Shown piece after piece: positions 7,809-17,471 of a stretch of 64,000 bases of DNA. How positions within the stretch are numbered: position 1 is the first letter of the stretch; each line of letters opens with the position of its first letter. The position numbers and the translations under genes were made by a program. The notes beneath the pieces are model-generated. The model made no database searches, was not told the DNA's origin, and saw only the letters and a program-made list of their open reading frames with translations. Source of the DNA: Psychromonas ingrahamii 37 (GTDB lineage Bacteria; Pseudomonadota; Gammaproteobacteria; Enterobacterales; Psychromonadaceae); the NCBI RefSeq assembly GCF_000015285.1, contig NC_008709.1, forward strand, positions 1,364,001-1,428,000, in the 5' to 3' direction.

Positions 7809-10800
7809 TTGACCATTTCTGCTGCTACTTTAAAAAAACATCTCTCCCAGGCTTTATACCAAGACCAATTTGCTTTGGCGCGTCGTATTGATGCAGCTAA
7901 AAAACAAAAAACAGCTGAAAAAGTAGAGCATGCTCTGGTTAAAGTAGCCTGCGATATTCAGTCATCAATCGATGTACGCGCCTTGCGACTACTCAATTTA
8001 CCTAAAGTGAGTTACCCGCCAAACTTACCCGTGAGCCAGAAGAAAGATGATATTTTGGCTACTATTCGTGATAACCAAGTGGTTATTATTGCCGGGGAAA
8101 CTGGATCGGGTAAAACCACTCAGATCCCTAAAATTTGTTTAGAGCTAGGTCGTGGTGTGTCGGGCCTGATCGGCCACACGCAGCCCAGGCGAATTGCGGC
8201 ACGTACAGTGGCCAACCGTATTGCTGAAGAGCTTGATTCTATTGTGGGTGAAACGGTCGGTTACCGGGTACGTTTTACGGATAAAGTCAGCGAACGGTCT
8301 TATATTAAGTTAATGACCGACGGTATTTTATTGGCTGAAATTCAAAACGATCGTTTTTTAAGTAAATATGACACTATTATTATCGATGAAGCCCATGAGC
8401 GCAGTCTGAACATCGATTTTTTATTAGGTTATCTGAAACGTTTATTACCGCGCCGTCCGGATCTTAAAGTTATTATCACTTCTGCGACTATTGATCCCGA
8501 ACGCTTTTCCAACCATTTTATCTCTGCCCGTGGTAAAAAAGCGCCGATCATTGAAGTCTCCGGCCGTACTTTTCCCGTTGAAACCTTATATCGTCCGTTA
8601 GAAGATTATGCGGGGGGTGATCAAATTGAAGGTATCTTTAACGCAGTCGATGAGTTACAGCGCTTAGGGCGTGGTGATATTCTGATCTTTATGAATGGTG
8701 AACGAGAAATTCGAGATACAAGCGACGCACTAAACCGCCGTAATTTACGTGATACTGAAGTATTACCGCTGTTTGCGCGGTTAAGTGTTGCCGAGCAGAA
8801 TCGTATTTTCCAACCGCATCAAGGCCAGCGTATTGTGTTAGCAACTAACGTGGCAGAGACCTCCCTTACGATCCCAGGTATTAAATATGTTATTGATACC
8901 GGTACAGTGCGTATTAGTCGCTACAGTTACCGTACTAAGGTACAACGTTTACCAATTGAACCTATTTCACAAGCAAGTGCAAATCAGCGTACAGGGCGTT
9001 GCGGACGTGTCAGTGAAGGGGTGTGTATTCGCCTTTATAGTGAAGATGATTTCCTTGCCCGTCCGGCGTTTACCGATCCGGAAATTCTACGCACCAATCT
9101 TTCATCGGTTATTTTACAGATGCTCTCGTTAGGCCTCGGCGATCTTAATAAATTCCCCTTTGTGCAACCGCCTGAAGATCGTAATATTAAAGATGGTTTA
9201 GTCTTATTAGAAGAGTTAGGGGCCGTTGATCTTACCCTTCAGGAAGCGCAGAAAAAACTTACCCCCTTGGGCAGGCAATTAGCTAAACTGCCCGTTGATC
9301 CACGTTTGGCACGAATGATTTTAGCGGCGCAAGAGTATGGTTGTGTGCATGAAGTGATGGTGATAAGTGCAGCATTAAGTATTCAGGATCCGCGTGAACG
9401 GCCAATGGATAAACAACAAGCCGCCGATGAAAAGCATCGCCGATTTGTTGACAAAAATTCCGATTTTATCGCTTTTGTGAATCTTTGGGATTATATCAAA
9501 GAGCAGCGTCATGAGCTTTCTAGCAGTCACTTTCGTAAAATGTGTCAAAAAGAGTTTCTGGCTTACATGCGGGTGCGCGAGTGGCAGGATATCTATACGC
9601 AAATTAAACAGGTTATTGATGAGTTAGGCATTAAAATCAATAGCGAAGCGTCAAATTTTGATGCTATTCATCAAGCGTTATTAGGGGGGTTATTATCGCA
9701 CATAGGTTTTAAAGACAAAGAAGCTGAATACCTCGGTGCGCGTAACAGTAAGTTCTATCTGTTTCCAGGATCTGCTCTGTTTAAAAAACAGCCCAAATGG
9801 ATAATGGCGGCTGAATTAGTGGAAACAGCGAAACTGTTTGGACGAACGGCTGCACGTATCAAACCTGAATGGATTGAACAGCAGGCACAACACTTAATTA
9901 AACGCAGTTACAGTGAGCCGCATTGGCAGAAAAAGCTGGGGGTGGTTGGCGCATTTGAAAGCCAGATCCTATACGGCGTGCCGATTGTTACTAAACGTAA
10001 GGTCATTTACACAAAAATAGATCCGCTTTTATGCCGGGAGCTCTTTATTCGTCATGCGCTGGTAGAAGGTGAATTTGTCACTCGTCATCAGTTTTTTAAA
10101 GAGAACCAACTGTTACTTGAAGATATTGAGGAATTAGAGCATAAATCCCGTCGCCGCGATATTTTGGTGGATGATGACACTTTATACTATTTTTATGATC
10201 AGCATATCCCAACCGATGTAGCCAGTGCTAAACAGTTTGACAGCTGGTGGAATCGCGAAAAGGAAAAACAACCTGATTTATTAAATTACCAACGCAGTTT
10301 AGTGATGGCCCACGGCGCAGATCAAGTGACTGAAAATGCATACCCTGATTGTTGGCAGCAGGGAAACTTTAAGCTGCGCTTAAGTTATGCTTTTGAGCCC
10401 GGTACTGCTCAGGACGGAGTCTCTGTTGATATCCCGCTGGCATTATTAAATCAACTGCAGCCCAGTGGTTTTGATTGGCAGATACCCGCATTGCGTGAAG
10501 AATTATTAATTGCATTGATTAAAACTCTGCCAAAACCAGTACGTCGTAATTTTGTACCCGCGCCAAATTACGCACAGGCCGCATTGGCCGTGATGGAGCC
10601 GCTAAAAACACCTCTGCTTGAAGCATTTGAGAAACAACTGCTGCGCATGACCGGGGTACGTATTCCGGAGAATTCATGGGATATAACGGCATTACCAACA
10701 CATCTTAAAATAAAATTTAATATTATTGATGAGCAGGGAAAAATCATAAATCAAGGGACAGATTTAACACTTTTACAGCATCAGTTAAAAGGAAAAGTAA

Positions 10801-11699
10801 AAGAGACCTTGTCTAAAGTGTCGAAGCAGGGCATTGAAAAAACAGATTTAGTGACATGGAGTTTTGGCAAATTACCTAAGTCATTTAGTAAAGATCATGG
10901 CGGGTATCAAGTTAAAGCTTTCCCGGCACTGGTGGATAAAAAGAAAAGTGTTGCCATTGAACTGTTTGACAGTGAACAAAAAGCCGCTCAAATGAGCCGC
11001 GAAGGTCTGCGCCGTTTAGTCTTATTAAATGTGCCGTCACCCATTAAATATCTGCAAAAAAGTTTGCCTAATAAGGCCAAATTAGGCCTCTATTTTAATC
11101 CCTTTGGCCAAGTAAAAGAGTTAATTGATGATTGTATTAACTGTGCTATTGATACGATTTTAAAGGATCAAAAAAGCCCCAGTACAGAAGCTGAATTTGA
11201 AGTGGAAAAAGAGAAAGTACGTGCAGAATTGGCTGACACAACATTAAAAATCACGCAGTTGGTTGAACAGATATTAACCCTCGCTTATGCGGTGAATAAA
11301 AAACTCAAGGGAAAAATTGATTTAACTCTGCTGGTGGCCCAGGGAGATATTAAAGCGCAATTAAATCGTCTTATTTTCCCTGGATTTGCTTGTCAGGTTG
11401 GAGAGGCTAAATTAACGGATTTAAAACGTTATTTAATGGCATTGGAAAAACGCTTAGAAAAGCTTCCTGTCAATCCAAACCAGGATCGTCTGCATACTAT
11501 CGCACTCAATGAGTTAGAAACGCGTTACCATAGTCTTTGTAAAACCCTACTTGCAAGCGAAAATGATAATGAACAATTAGCTGAAATCTATTGGATGATG
11601 GAGGAGTTAAGGGTGTCTTTATTTGCGCAGCAGTTAGGCACCGCTTATCCCGTTTCAGAAAAACGTATCAAATTAAAGTTAGCTGAATTAAAGGGATAA
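7809..11699 (+). CDS. hrpA: ATP-dependent RNA helicase HrpA
   Basis: The 1296-residue DEAH-box helicase is close in length to E. coli HrpA (1300). It has Walker A GETGSGKT at 96-103, DEAH at 193-196 followed by ERSLNIDF, the SAT motif after it, the QRTGRCGR motif VI, and the HA2/OB and long C-terminal extension of the bacterial family. HrpA is known to unwind mRNA and rescue stalled or collided ribosomes. The frame starts with TTG at 7809 (TTG ACC ATT), with GTTAGG about 8 bases upstream; no ATG is available near the family N-terminus. A terminator-like hairpin follows the stop. Confidence 0.96.
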   Translation: MTISAATLKKHLSQALYQDQFALARRIDAAKKQKTAEKVEHALVKVACDIQSSIDVRALRLLNLPKVSYPPNLPVSQKKDDILATIRDNQVVIIAGETGSGKTTQIPKICLELGRGVSGLIGHTQPRRIAARTVANRIAEELDSIVGETVGYRVRFTDKVSERSYIKLMTDGILLAEIQNDRFLSKYDTIIIDEAHERSLNIDFLLGYLKRLLPRRPDLKVIITSATIDPERFSNHFISARGKKAPIIEVSGRTFPVETLYRPLEDYAGGDQIEGIFNAVDELQRLGRGDILIFMNGEREIRDTSDALNRRNLRDTEVLPLFARLSVAEQNRIFQPHQGQRIVLATNVAETSLTIPGIKYVIDTGTVRISRYSYRTKVQRLPIEPISQASANQRTGRCGRVSEGVCIRLYSEDDFLARPAFTDPEILRTNLSSVILQMLSLGLGDLNKFPFVQPPEDRNIKDGLVLLEELGAVDLTLQEAQKKLTPLGRQLAKLPVDPRLARMILAAQEYGCVHEVMVISAALSIQDPRERPMDKQQAADEKHRRFVDKNSDFIAFVNLWDYIKEQRHELSSSHFRKMCQKEFLAYMRVREWQDIYTQIKQVIDELGIKINSEASNFDAIHQALLGGLLSHIGFKDKEAEYLGARNSKFYLFPGSALFKKQPKWIMAAELVETAKLFGRTAARIKPEWIEQQAQHLIKRSYSEPHWQKKLGVVGAFESQILYGVPIVTKRKVIYTKIDPLLCRELFIRHALVEGEFVTRHQFFKENQLLLEDIEELEHKSRRRDILVDDDTLYYFYDQHIPTDVASAKQFDSWWNREKEKQPDLLNYQRSLVMAHGADQVTENAYPDCWQQGNFKLRLSYAFEPGTAQDGVSVDIPLALLNQLQPSGFDWQIPALREELLIALIKTLPKPVRRNFVPAPNYAQAALAVMEPLKTPLLEAFEKQLLRMTGVRIPENSWDITALPTHLKIKFNIIDEQGKIINQGTDLTLLQHQLKGKVKETLSKVSKQGIEKTDLVTWSFGKLPKSFSKDHGGYQVKAFPALVDKKKSVAIELFDSEQKAAQMSREGLRRLVLLNVPSPIKYLQKSLPNKAKLGLYFNPFGQVKELIDDCINCAIDTILKDQKSPSTEAEFEVEKEKVRAELADTTLKITQLVEQILTLAYAVNKKLKGKIDLTLLVAQGDIKAQLNRLIFPGFACQVGEAKLTDLKRYLMALEKRLEKLPVNPNQDRLHTIALNELETRYHSLCKTLLASENDNEQLAEIYWMMEELRVSLFAQQLGTAYPVSEKRIKLKLAELKG

Positions 11700-11719
11700 T
11701 ATTTCCGATATGCCCTTTT

Positions 11720-11756
11720 AAAAAGCTCATCATGTTCAGCATGTTGGGCTTTTTTT
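11720..11756 (+). terminator. rho-independent terminator of hrpA
   Basis: AAAAAGCTCATCATG and CATGTTGGGCTTTTT pair with two weak positions around TTCAG, and the stem runs into a T tract. It lies 20 bases after the hrpA stop. Confidence 0.7.
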
Positions 11757-11886
11757 AGCCTACAAAAAAGATTGATGACTCTTGACTGATAAAATGAACA
11801 GAAAAATCTTTTCATTTTATCGTGTTTGTTATTAGAGTGAGATTGATTTTAGAAGGTGTTCACAAACTTAATAGAGAGGATTGAAA

Positions 11887-11970
11887 TGGTGGAGGGGGAC
11901 GGATTCGAACCATCGAAGCTTTCGCGGCAGATTTACAATCTGCTCCCTTTGGCCGCTCGGGAACCCCTCC
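11887..11970 (-). tRNA. tRNA-Tyr (GTA anticodon)
   Basis: Read on the minus strand, the gene opens with GGAGGGGTTCCCGAGCGGCC and closes with the paired CCCCTCC then A and an encoded CCA. The D-loop, the long class II variable arm and the T-arm GGTTCGAATCC are all present. The anticodon GTA is at 11934-11936 in an ATTGTAAAT loop context. It is a single copy here, not the tandem pair often seen. Confidence 0.97.
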
Positions 11971-11985
11971 TTCATTTCGCGATGG

Positions 11986-12013
11986 ATAATAGCAGAAACT
12001 GACCGTTTGTGAA
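11986..12013 (-). promoter_or_regulatory. sigma-70 promoter of tRNA-Tyr
   Basis: On the minus strand a TTCACA box (12008-12013) and a TATTAT box (11986-11991) are separated by 16 bases. They are followed by a GC-rich CCATCGCG discriminator, the pattern expected for a stringently controlled stable-RNA promoter. The tRNA begins 15 bases after the -10 box. Confidence 0.6.
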
Positions 12014-12123
12014 GCCTTGGAAATAGAAAAACAGTAAATAAAATCAGCTTGTTGCATATTTCTCTTGTTTTGTACAATAAGTAACAAAAAGTGTTTAAAT
12101 TAAAGATAAATGGGAGGAGGGAA

Positions 12124-12145
12124 AATGCTGTTAAATAACAGCATT
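12124..12145 (-). terminator. perfect 22-bp palindrome, possible purU terminator
   Basis: AATGCTGTTA and TAACAGCATT pair perfectly around two bases. On the minus strand the stem is followed by TTTTCCC, a short T tract. It lies about 250 bases beyond the purU stop, with an unexplained open stretch between, so its assignment to purU is tentative. Confidence 0.45.
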
Positions 12146-12169
12146 GACAGGGGGATTTTCAAGTGTGTG

Positions 12170-12399
12170 CTACTGAGAAATTTTAACGGATAAATCCTTA
12201 GACCAATTTACCAAGGGAAAACATTTGAAAAAGCCGTTATCAGCACAATTTAACCGACCGACTTGCACCGTTGATTGCTGTGAAATACTCATAGCACCCA
12301 GAGCGACCAAAGTATGACCTGTCGAATAATTGACCAAACTGACATTGGCTCCTTTTACATTATTGCTCAGGTTTAGCGCTGCTGAGATTGAACGTTTGT
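12170..12399 (-). other. coding-like open stretch after purU
   Basis: The 429 bases between the tRNA and purU hold no standard gene. On the minus strand one frame runs open from inside the purU end to a TAG at 12170-12172. It reads protein-like (for example NVSLVNYSTGHTLVALGAMS and NGFFKCFPLVNWSKDLSVKI). The only ATG would give 40 residues and lacks a ribosome site. It may be the tail of a decayed gene. I cannot name a family. Confidence 0.3.
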
Positions 12400-13236
12400 T
12401 TATTGAAAAACCACGGTGCGATTAGCATAAACAAAAATTTTGTCATCTAATACCTGCTGTAATGCACGGCTTAATACAGATTTTTCTACATCTCGTCCTG
12501 CTTTTACTAAATCATCAGCAGTATAAGAATGATCAATGTGGGTTACATCTTGAGTAATAATAGGTCCTTCATCAAGGTCATTATTGACAAAGTGAGCCGT
12601 CGCGCCAATAATTTTCACTCCACGATCGAAGGCTTGCTGATAGGGTTTAGCACCAATAAACGCGGGCAGAAATGAGTGATGAATATTAATCAGTTTATTT
12701 TGATAAACCTTAACAAATTCAGGCGTTAAAATGCGCATATATTTAGCCAGAATCACATAGTCAGGCGCATAGGGCGAAATAGCCTCTAGCACTTTTTTTT
12801 CATGCTCTTCACGATTTAAACCTTCATGACTGACGGTATGATAGGGGATATTAAACTTAGTCACTAACTCTTCGAGTGTATTGTAATTACCAATAACAGC
12901 TGCAATTTCAACATCAAGACCACCGTAAGTACTTTTCATTAAAATATCACCAAGACAATGGGCTTCTTTGGTGACCAAAATGACAATACGTTTTTTTTGT
13001 GCTGAGATTAATGCCCGATGAGAGCCTTTTGGTAAGCTAAAATCTAAATCGGCTAATAGCGTCTGATCATTGAAATAACCTTCAATTTCAGTACGCATAA
13101 AAAAACGCCCATGCTGGTGGTCGACAAATTCATTATTTTTAATAATATTTAACTGATGCTTGTGGCAAATATTGGTGATTTGAGCAATCAGACCTTTGCT
13201 GTCAGGGCAATCCGTCAGTAGTGTTTTCTTTTCCAT
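12400..13236 (-). CDS. purU: formyltetrahydrofolate deformylase
   Basis: PurU hydrolyses 10-formyltetrahydrofolate to formate and tetrahydrofolate, balancing one-carbon pools and feeding PurT. The 278-residue protein has an N-terminal ACT regulatory domain (about 1-80, TDCPDSKGLIAQI) and a C-terminal formyl-hydrolase fold. The catalytic residues lie in INIHHSFLPAF and in ATAHFV plus EGPIITQD. The start ATG is preceded by AAGAGATG. It is followed upstream on the same strand by ychJ, the same neighbour as in E. coli. Confidence 0.97.
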   Translation of the reverse strand: MEKKTLLTDCPDSKGLIAQITNICHKHQLNIIKNNEFVDHQHGRFFMRTEIEGYFNDQTLLADLDFSLPKGSHRALISAQKKRIVILVTKEAHCLGDILMKSTYGGLDVEIAAVIGNYNTLEELVTKFNIPYHTVSHEGLNREEHEKKVLEAISPYAPDYVILAKYMRILTPEFVKVYQNKLINIHHSFLPAFIGAKPYQQAFDRGVKIIGATAHFVNNDLDEGPIITQDVTHIDHSYTADDLVKAGRDVEKSVLSRALQQVLDDKIFVYANRTVVFQ

Positions 13237-13272
13237 TTTTCATCTCTTCTTTGTTGTGACTAATGCGCTGCG

Positions 13273-13749
13273 TTATTTAGCACAACACTTTTTGTGTTTT
13301 TTACCGCTGCCGCAGGGACAGGGGTCATTGCGTGGTATCTTACCTGATTTTTGCTCAGGATAAATAAGTCCATCACAATAAAGCCAACCATTATTTTCTT
13401 TCACAAAATTAGAACGTTCATGGTGACAGAAGAGTTTACCCTGATCTAAGTACCAGGCTTTAAATTCCACGTAACCTGAATCGGAAAAACTTGCCGTGCT
13501 TAAAATTTGTAAGTTTTTCCAATCAACCGTTTGTTCGGTTAAGACTTCAACACTCAAATCCCCCCGGTAGTCAGGATGATAAGTATTATATAAATAATCA
13601 CCTAGTTGATACACAAAGGCACTAAAACGGGAGCGCATCAGTTGCTCGCAGGTAACAGGTTTAACGGTTTTTATATGAAATGGAAAACAACATTGTTGAT
13701 ATGTTTTTTCACTTTGACAAGGGCAGGTTTGCTGATTTAATTTAGACAT
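13273..13749 (-). CDS. ychJ: YchJ/UPF0225 family protein with SEC-C motifs
   Basis: This 158-residue protein carries two zinc-knuckle SEC-C motifs. One is at the N-terminus (CPCQSEKTYQQCC, residues 9-21) and one at the very C-terminus (NDPCPCGSGKKHKKCC), flanking an NTF2-like middle domain (MRSRFSAFV to CDGLIY). The C-terminal motif resembles the SecB/ribosome-binding tail of SecA, but the family's role is not established. The purU-ychJ pair is conserved, and the 36-base gap suggests one transcript. Confidence 0.93.
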   Translation of the reverse strand: MSKLNQQTCPCQSEKTYQQCCFPFHIKTVKPVTCEQLMRSRFSAFVYQLGDYLYNTYHPDYRGDLSVEVLTEQTVDWKNLQILSTASFSDSGYVEFKAWYLDQGKLFCHHERSNFVKENNGWLYCDGLIYPEQKSGKIPRNDPCPCGSGKKHKKCCAK

Positions 13750-13766
13750 TTTATATTCGGCTGCGT

Positions 13767-13794
13767 ATAAAAAAAGCGTTCCGCGGAACGCTTT
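13767..13794 (-). terminator. rho-independent terminator of asnB
   Basis: AAAGCGTTCCGCGGAACGCTTT is a perfect 22-base palindrome followed on the minus strand by a T tract. It lies 29 bases after the asnB stop and before ychJ, so it separates asnB from ychJ-purU. Confidence 0.88.
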
Positions 13795-13822
13795 ATAAAG
13801 TTAACTAAGCATTTACATTTAG

Positions 13823-15493
13823 TTAGGCAAGATTGTATGCATCATTATGAATGCCTGCTGCACGACCAGAAGGATCTGCATTATTTTGGAAACTCTCATC
13901 CCAGGCTAATGCTTCAACGGTTGAACAGGCAACTGATTTACCGTGCGGTACACATTCTGCAGCACTGTCCAGCGGGAAGTGCTCGGCAAAGATAGTACGG
14001 TAGAAGTAAGCTTCTTTGGTATCGGGGGTATTAATTGGAAACTTGAACTGCGCAGTTTCTAATTGTTGATCTGTTACTTGCGTTTCAATATGCGCTTTTA
14101 ACGTATCTATCCAGTTGTAACCGACACCATCGGAGAACTGCTCTTTTTGACGCCATAAAACTTCACTTAACAGCTGACCTTCAAAGGCTTCACGAAGAAT
14201 GTTTTTTTCAATACGGCCATCTTTGATCATTTTAAGTTCAGGATTGGTACGCATAGCGACATCCATAAACTCTTTATCTAAGAAAGGTACGCGTGCCTCA
14301 ATGCCCCAAGCCGCCATTGATTTATTAGCACGTAGACAGTCAAACATATGCAGTTTACTGAGTTTACGGTTTAATTCTTCATGTAATTCTTTTGGATTTG
14401 GCGCTTTGTGGAAGTACAAGTAACCGGCAAATATTTCATCAGCTCCTTCACCTGAAAGAACCATTTTTATGCCCATCGCCTTAATCTTACGTGCCATTAG
14501 GTACATAGGTGTCGCAGCGCGGATAGTGGTTACATCGTAAGTTTCAATATGATAAATAACTTCACGCAACGCATCGATACCATTTTGTACGGTAAAGATA
14601 ATAGGGTGGTGAATAGTGCCTAATTCTTTGGCTACTTTTGCAGCGGCGGCTAAATCAGGCGAGCCTTCAAGTCCGACAGAAAAAGAGTGCAGTTGTGGCC
14701 ACCATGCGCCGCTTTCACCATTATCTTCAATACGCTGTTTAGCAAATTTTTGCGTGATAGCCGAGATAACAGATGAATCTAATCCACCGGACAGTAAAAC
14801 ACCGTAGGGTACATCACACATTAATTGACGCTTAACAGATGCTTCAAGTGCTTCGCCAATTTCAGCCGCGCTGCCGCCGTTATCTTTAACTGCATCATAT
14901 TCCATCCAGTCACGCGCGTAATATTGAGTAATTTCACCCACTTCACTGTCTAAAAAGGATCCCGTTGGGAATTCCTGAATTTTTGTGCAGATAGGTGTTA
15001 ATGCTTTCATTTCTGACGCCACATAAAAATTGCCATGTTCATCCCAGCCCATATAGAGCGGGATAATACCCATATGATCACGGCCAATCAGGTATTTATC
15101 TTTTTTGGCATCGTATAAACAAAAAGCAAAGATACCATTTAAATCATCCAGAAAATCACACCCTTTTTCTTCGTACAAAGCTAAGATAATTTCACAGTCT
15201 GATTTTGTTTTAAACTGATAACCACAGGTTAATTCAGCTTCTAACGCTTTGTGGTTATAAATTTCACCATTCACTGCAAGGATATGTGTATTATCCTGAT
15301 TGTACAGCGGTTGTGCGCCGGTATTGACATCTACAATGGAAAGACGCTCATGAACCAGTATTGCTTTATCAGACGAGTAAACACCGGACCAATCGGGGCC
15401 ACGGTGACGAAGTAGTTTAGACATTTCAATAGCTTGTTGGCGTAAAGCGATCGGATCGCTTTTAATGTCAAGTACACCAAAAATAGAACACAT
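13823..15493 (-). CDS. asnB: asparagine synthetase B (glutamine-hydrolysing)
   Basis: AsnB makes asparagine from aspartate, ATP and glutamine. The 556-residue protein begins MCSIFG, so Cys2 is the glutaminase nucleophile. The N-terminal Ntn domain has RHRGPD and RLSIVD, and the synthetase domain has the PP-loop LLSGGLDSS and later SGEGADEIFAGY. The length matches E. coli AsnB. A strong palindromic terminator follows it. The ATG lies behind a GGTAAC region rather than a perfect Shine-Dalgarno. Confidence 0.97.
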   Translation of the reverse strand: MCSIFGVLDIKSDPIALRQQAIEMSKLLRHRGPDWSGVYSSDKAILVHERLSIVDVNTGAQPLYNQDNTHILAVNGEIYNHKALEAELTCGYQFKTKSDCEIILALYEEKGCDFLDDLNGIFAFCLYDAKKDKYLIGRDHMGIIPLYMGWDEHGNFYVASEMKALTPICTKIQEFPTGSFLDSEVGEITQYYARDWMEYDAVKDNGGSAAEIGEALEASVKRQLMCDVPYGVLLSGGLDSSVISAITQKFAKQRIEDNGESGAWWPQLHSFSVGLEGSPDLAAAAKVAKELGTIHHPIIFTVQNGIDALREVIYHIETYDVTTIRAATPMYLMARKIKAMGIKMVLSGEGADEIFAGYLYFHKAPNPKELHEELNRKLSKLHMFDCLRANKSMAAWGIEARVPFLDKEFMDVAMRTNPELKMIKDGRIEKNILREAFEGQLLSEVLWRQKEQFSDGVGYNWIDTLKAHIETQVTDQQLETAQFKFPINTPDTKEAYFYRTIFAEHFPLDSAAECVPHGKSVACSTVEALAWDESFQNNADPSGRAAGIHNDAYNLA

Positions 15494-15679
15494 AATGTTA
15501 CCTTTTATTTAAAGCGGATATCTACAAGATATCGAGTGCTAAGTTATTAATGTTTGTCCATTTACTGTGAAAAAACAAAAAACAATAATTTGATAGACGA
15601 TTTTTGCAGAATAATCAATAAAAGTCACACTAAATCACAGTAATAAGTTATAAATAAGTCTATTTGGACAAATGAATGA

Positions 15680-17296
15680 TTATAACTCTTGTTTATGGTG
15701 ATCTTTTAGCAATGAAATCTGTAATTCAGAACAAACATGGCGCGCAAAACCAGAGCCTGCTTCCTCATACATATTGTAAACTTGATTAACACCAAATTCA
15801 TTTAATTCCGCTTGATCGCTTTTATAATGGGCAAGTGCTGCGACTTTAAAATTGGCACTGCTAATTTTATTAAGTTGCTCTGCCGCATAACGATTACCAT
15901 TATGATCCGGCATAGCTAATAAAATAAGTTTAATATTATCTGTTAGTTGTAATTTATTCCAAAAATCTGAATCTAACGCATCACCGGTTATCACCCGTCT
16001 TCCATGGGCGCGATGATCTAGGGTTTTTTGATGATTGTAGTCAATCCCCATTACCCGTTCACCGTAGGTTATTTTTAGCGCCTCATAGGCGCCTGTCCCT
16101 ATTTGACCCATCCCTAACACTAATATTTGTGCATCACCCACCCGCACCGGGCGATCATCTTTATGTAAACGTTTTGCCTGAAAACGTTTTAAAGGATGGC
16201 TAAAGCGGCTGTAGATAGTATCCGAAAATTTATTCAATAACGAGGCGATAATAAAGCTAAACGAGACGGCAATGGCGATGATAATCAACCAATCTTGAGA
16301 TAACCAACCTTTATGGGTGGCAAGGGCGGCGACAATTAAGCCAAATTCACTATAATTTGCCAATGAAAACGAAGTGAACAGAGAAGTCCGTGAGCGTAAT
16401 TTAAATCGGCTTAAGGTGAGGAAATAAAGTGTAATTTTTCCTAATAACAAAATGGATAAAATGCCTGCAACCATAACATGATCAATATTTGGCAATCCAC
16501 CCAAGCCGATACTCAAAAAGAAGCAGATTAAAAACAGCTCTTTCAAATTAAATAAAGATTTGGCCATATCTTTAGCACTGGGGTGTCCCGCAAGTAGCAT
16601 TCCTGCGATTAGCGCGCCTAAATCTGCCTTTAAGCCGGCAAATTCAAATAAACCTGCTCCGACAACCAAGGCTAAAAAGAAACCATATAATACTAATAAT
16701 TCGCCGTGGCCTGCTCTATCTAATAGTTTAAATAAAAGAGGGCGGATAAGGGGTAACCCTAATAATGCAACGGCCCAAATTGATGGCATTTCCCCGATCG
16801 AAACGGTTAAAAACAGGACAGCAAAAATATCCTGCATAATCAAAATACCGATTGCTATCCTGCCATAAAGTGAGTTTGTTTCACTTTTTTCTTCTAGAAT
16901 TTTCACCGCAAATACGGTACTTGAAAAACTTAATGTAAAGGAGACAAGTATTAACTCCATTATTTTGAGATCAATAAAAAAGATTAAACCAATCACTTTT
17001 AAGGACAAGAGCAGCAGGGTATAAAAAATAATACTGGCGATAAGATGAATACTCGCACCTCCCCAAACTTCGCTTTTAAAGAGGGTGCGGATATCTAATT
17101 TTAATCCGATAGAAAAGAGTAATAAGGTGACACCTAAATTCGCCAGACTAACCAACCCTTCACTCGATTCAAAACCGAAAAAATTAAGGACAAAACCCGC
17201 TATTAAAAACCCAACCATTGGCGGTAAGCTAGTAAAGTTAACCACCATACCGAAGGTGAAGGCGGTGCCAATAAAAAGTAGTATAGAAAAATCCAT
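15680..17296 (-). CDS. Kef-type cation:proton antiporter (CPA2) with TrkA-N domain
   Basis: The 538-residue protein has about a dozen hydrophobic helices (residues 1-370) with the CPA2 signatures GFLIAGFVL, FSSTVFAVKIL and LKADLGALIAGMLL. A C-terminal Rossmann RCK/TrkA-N domain opens with ILVLGMGQIGTGA. It likely exchanges potassium (or sodium) for protons and is gated by a nucleotide ligand. It lacks the KefF partner gene and the full length of KefB/KefC (about 600), so it is nearer the YbaL-like subgroup. I start it at 17296 (MDFSILLF), behind GAG with good spacing; the ATG at 17341 adds 15 residues unlike the family. Confidence 0.88.
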   Translation of the reverse strand: MDFSILLFIGTAFTFGMVVNFTSLPPMVGFLIAGFVLNFFGFESSEGLVSLANLGVTLLLFSIGLKLDIRTLFKSEVWGGASIHLIASIIFYTLLLLSLKVIGLIFFIDLKIMELILVSFTLSFSSTVFAVKILEEKSETNSLYGRIAIGILIMQDIFAVLFLTVSIGEMPSIWAVALLGLPLIRPLLFKLLDRAGHGELLVLYGFFLALVVGAGLFEFAGLKADLGALIAGMLLAGHPSAKDMAKSLFNLKELFLICFFLSIGLGGLPNIDHVMVAGILSILLLGKITLYFLTLSRFKLRSRTSLFTSFSLANYSEFGLIVAALATHKGWLSQDWLIIIAIAVSFSFIIASLLNKFSDTIYSRFSHPLKRFQAKRLHKDDRPVRVGDAQILVLGMGQIGTGAYEALKITYGERVMGIDYNHQKTLDHRAHGRRVITGDALDSDFWNKLQLTDNIKLILLAMPDHNGNRYAAEQLNKISSANFKVAALAHYKSDQAELNEFGVNQVYNMYEEAGSGFARHVCSELQISLLKDHHKQEL

Positions 17297-17471
17297 ATGA
17301 AGCTCATTTGATAAAGGGGAGAAGTAATGCCAATGACACATTGCGGTTCAACTTGATTGCTGCTTTTATTATATTTTCCTGCGCATTTAAAACCTTTTAA
17401 TAAAAAACGGTGGTAAATTGATTTTATAATATTTTACAATATTTTGACATGCATCAGTTAAAACAATTAGG

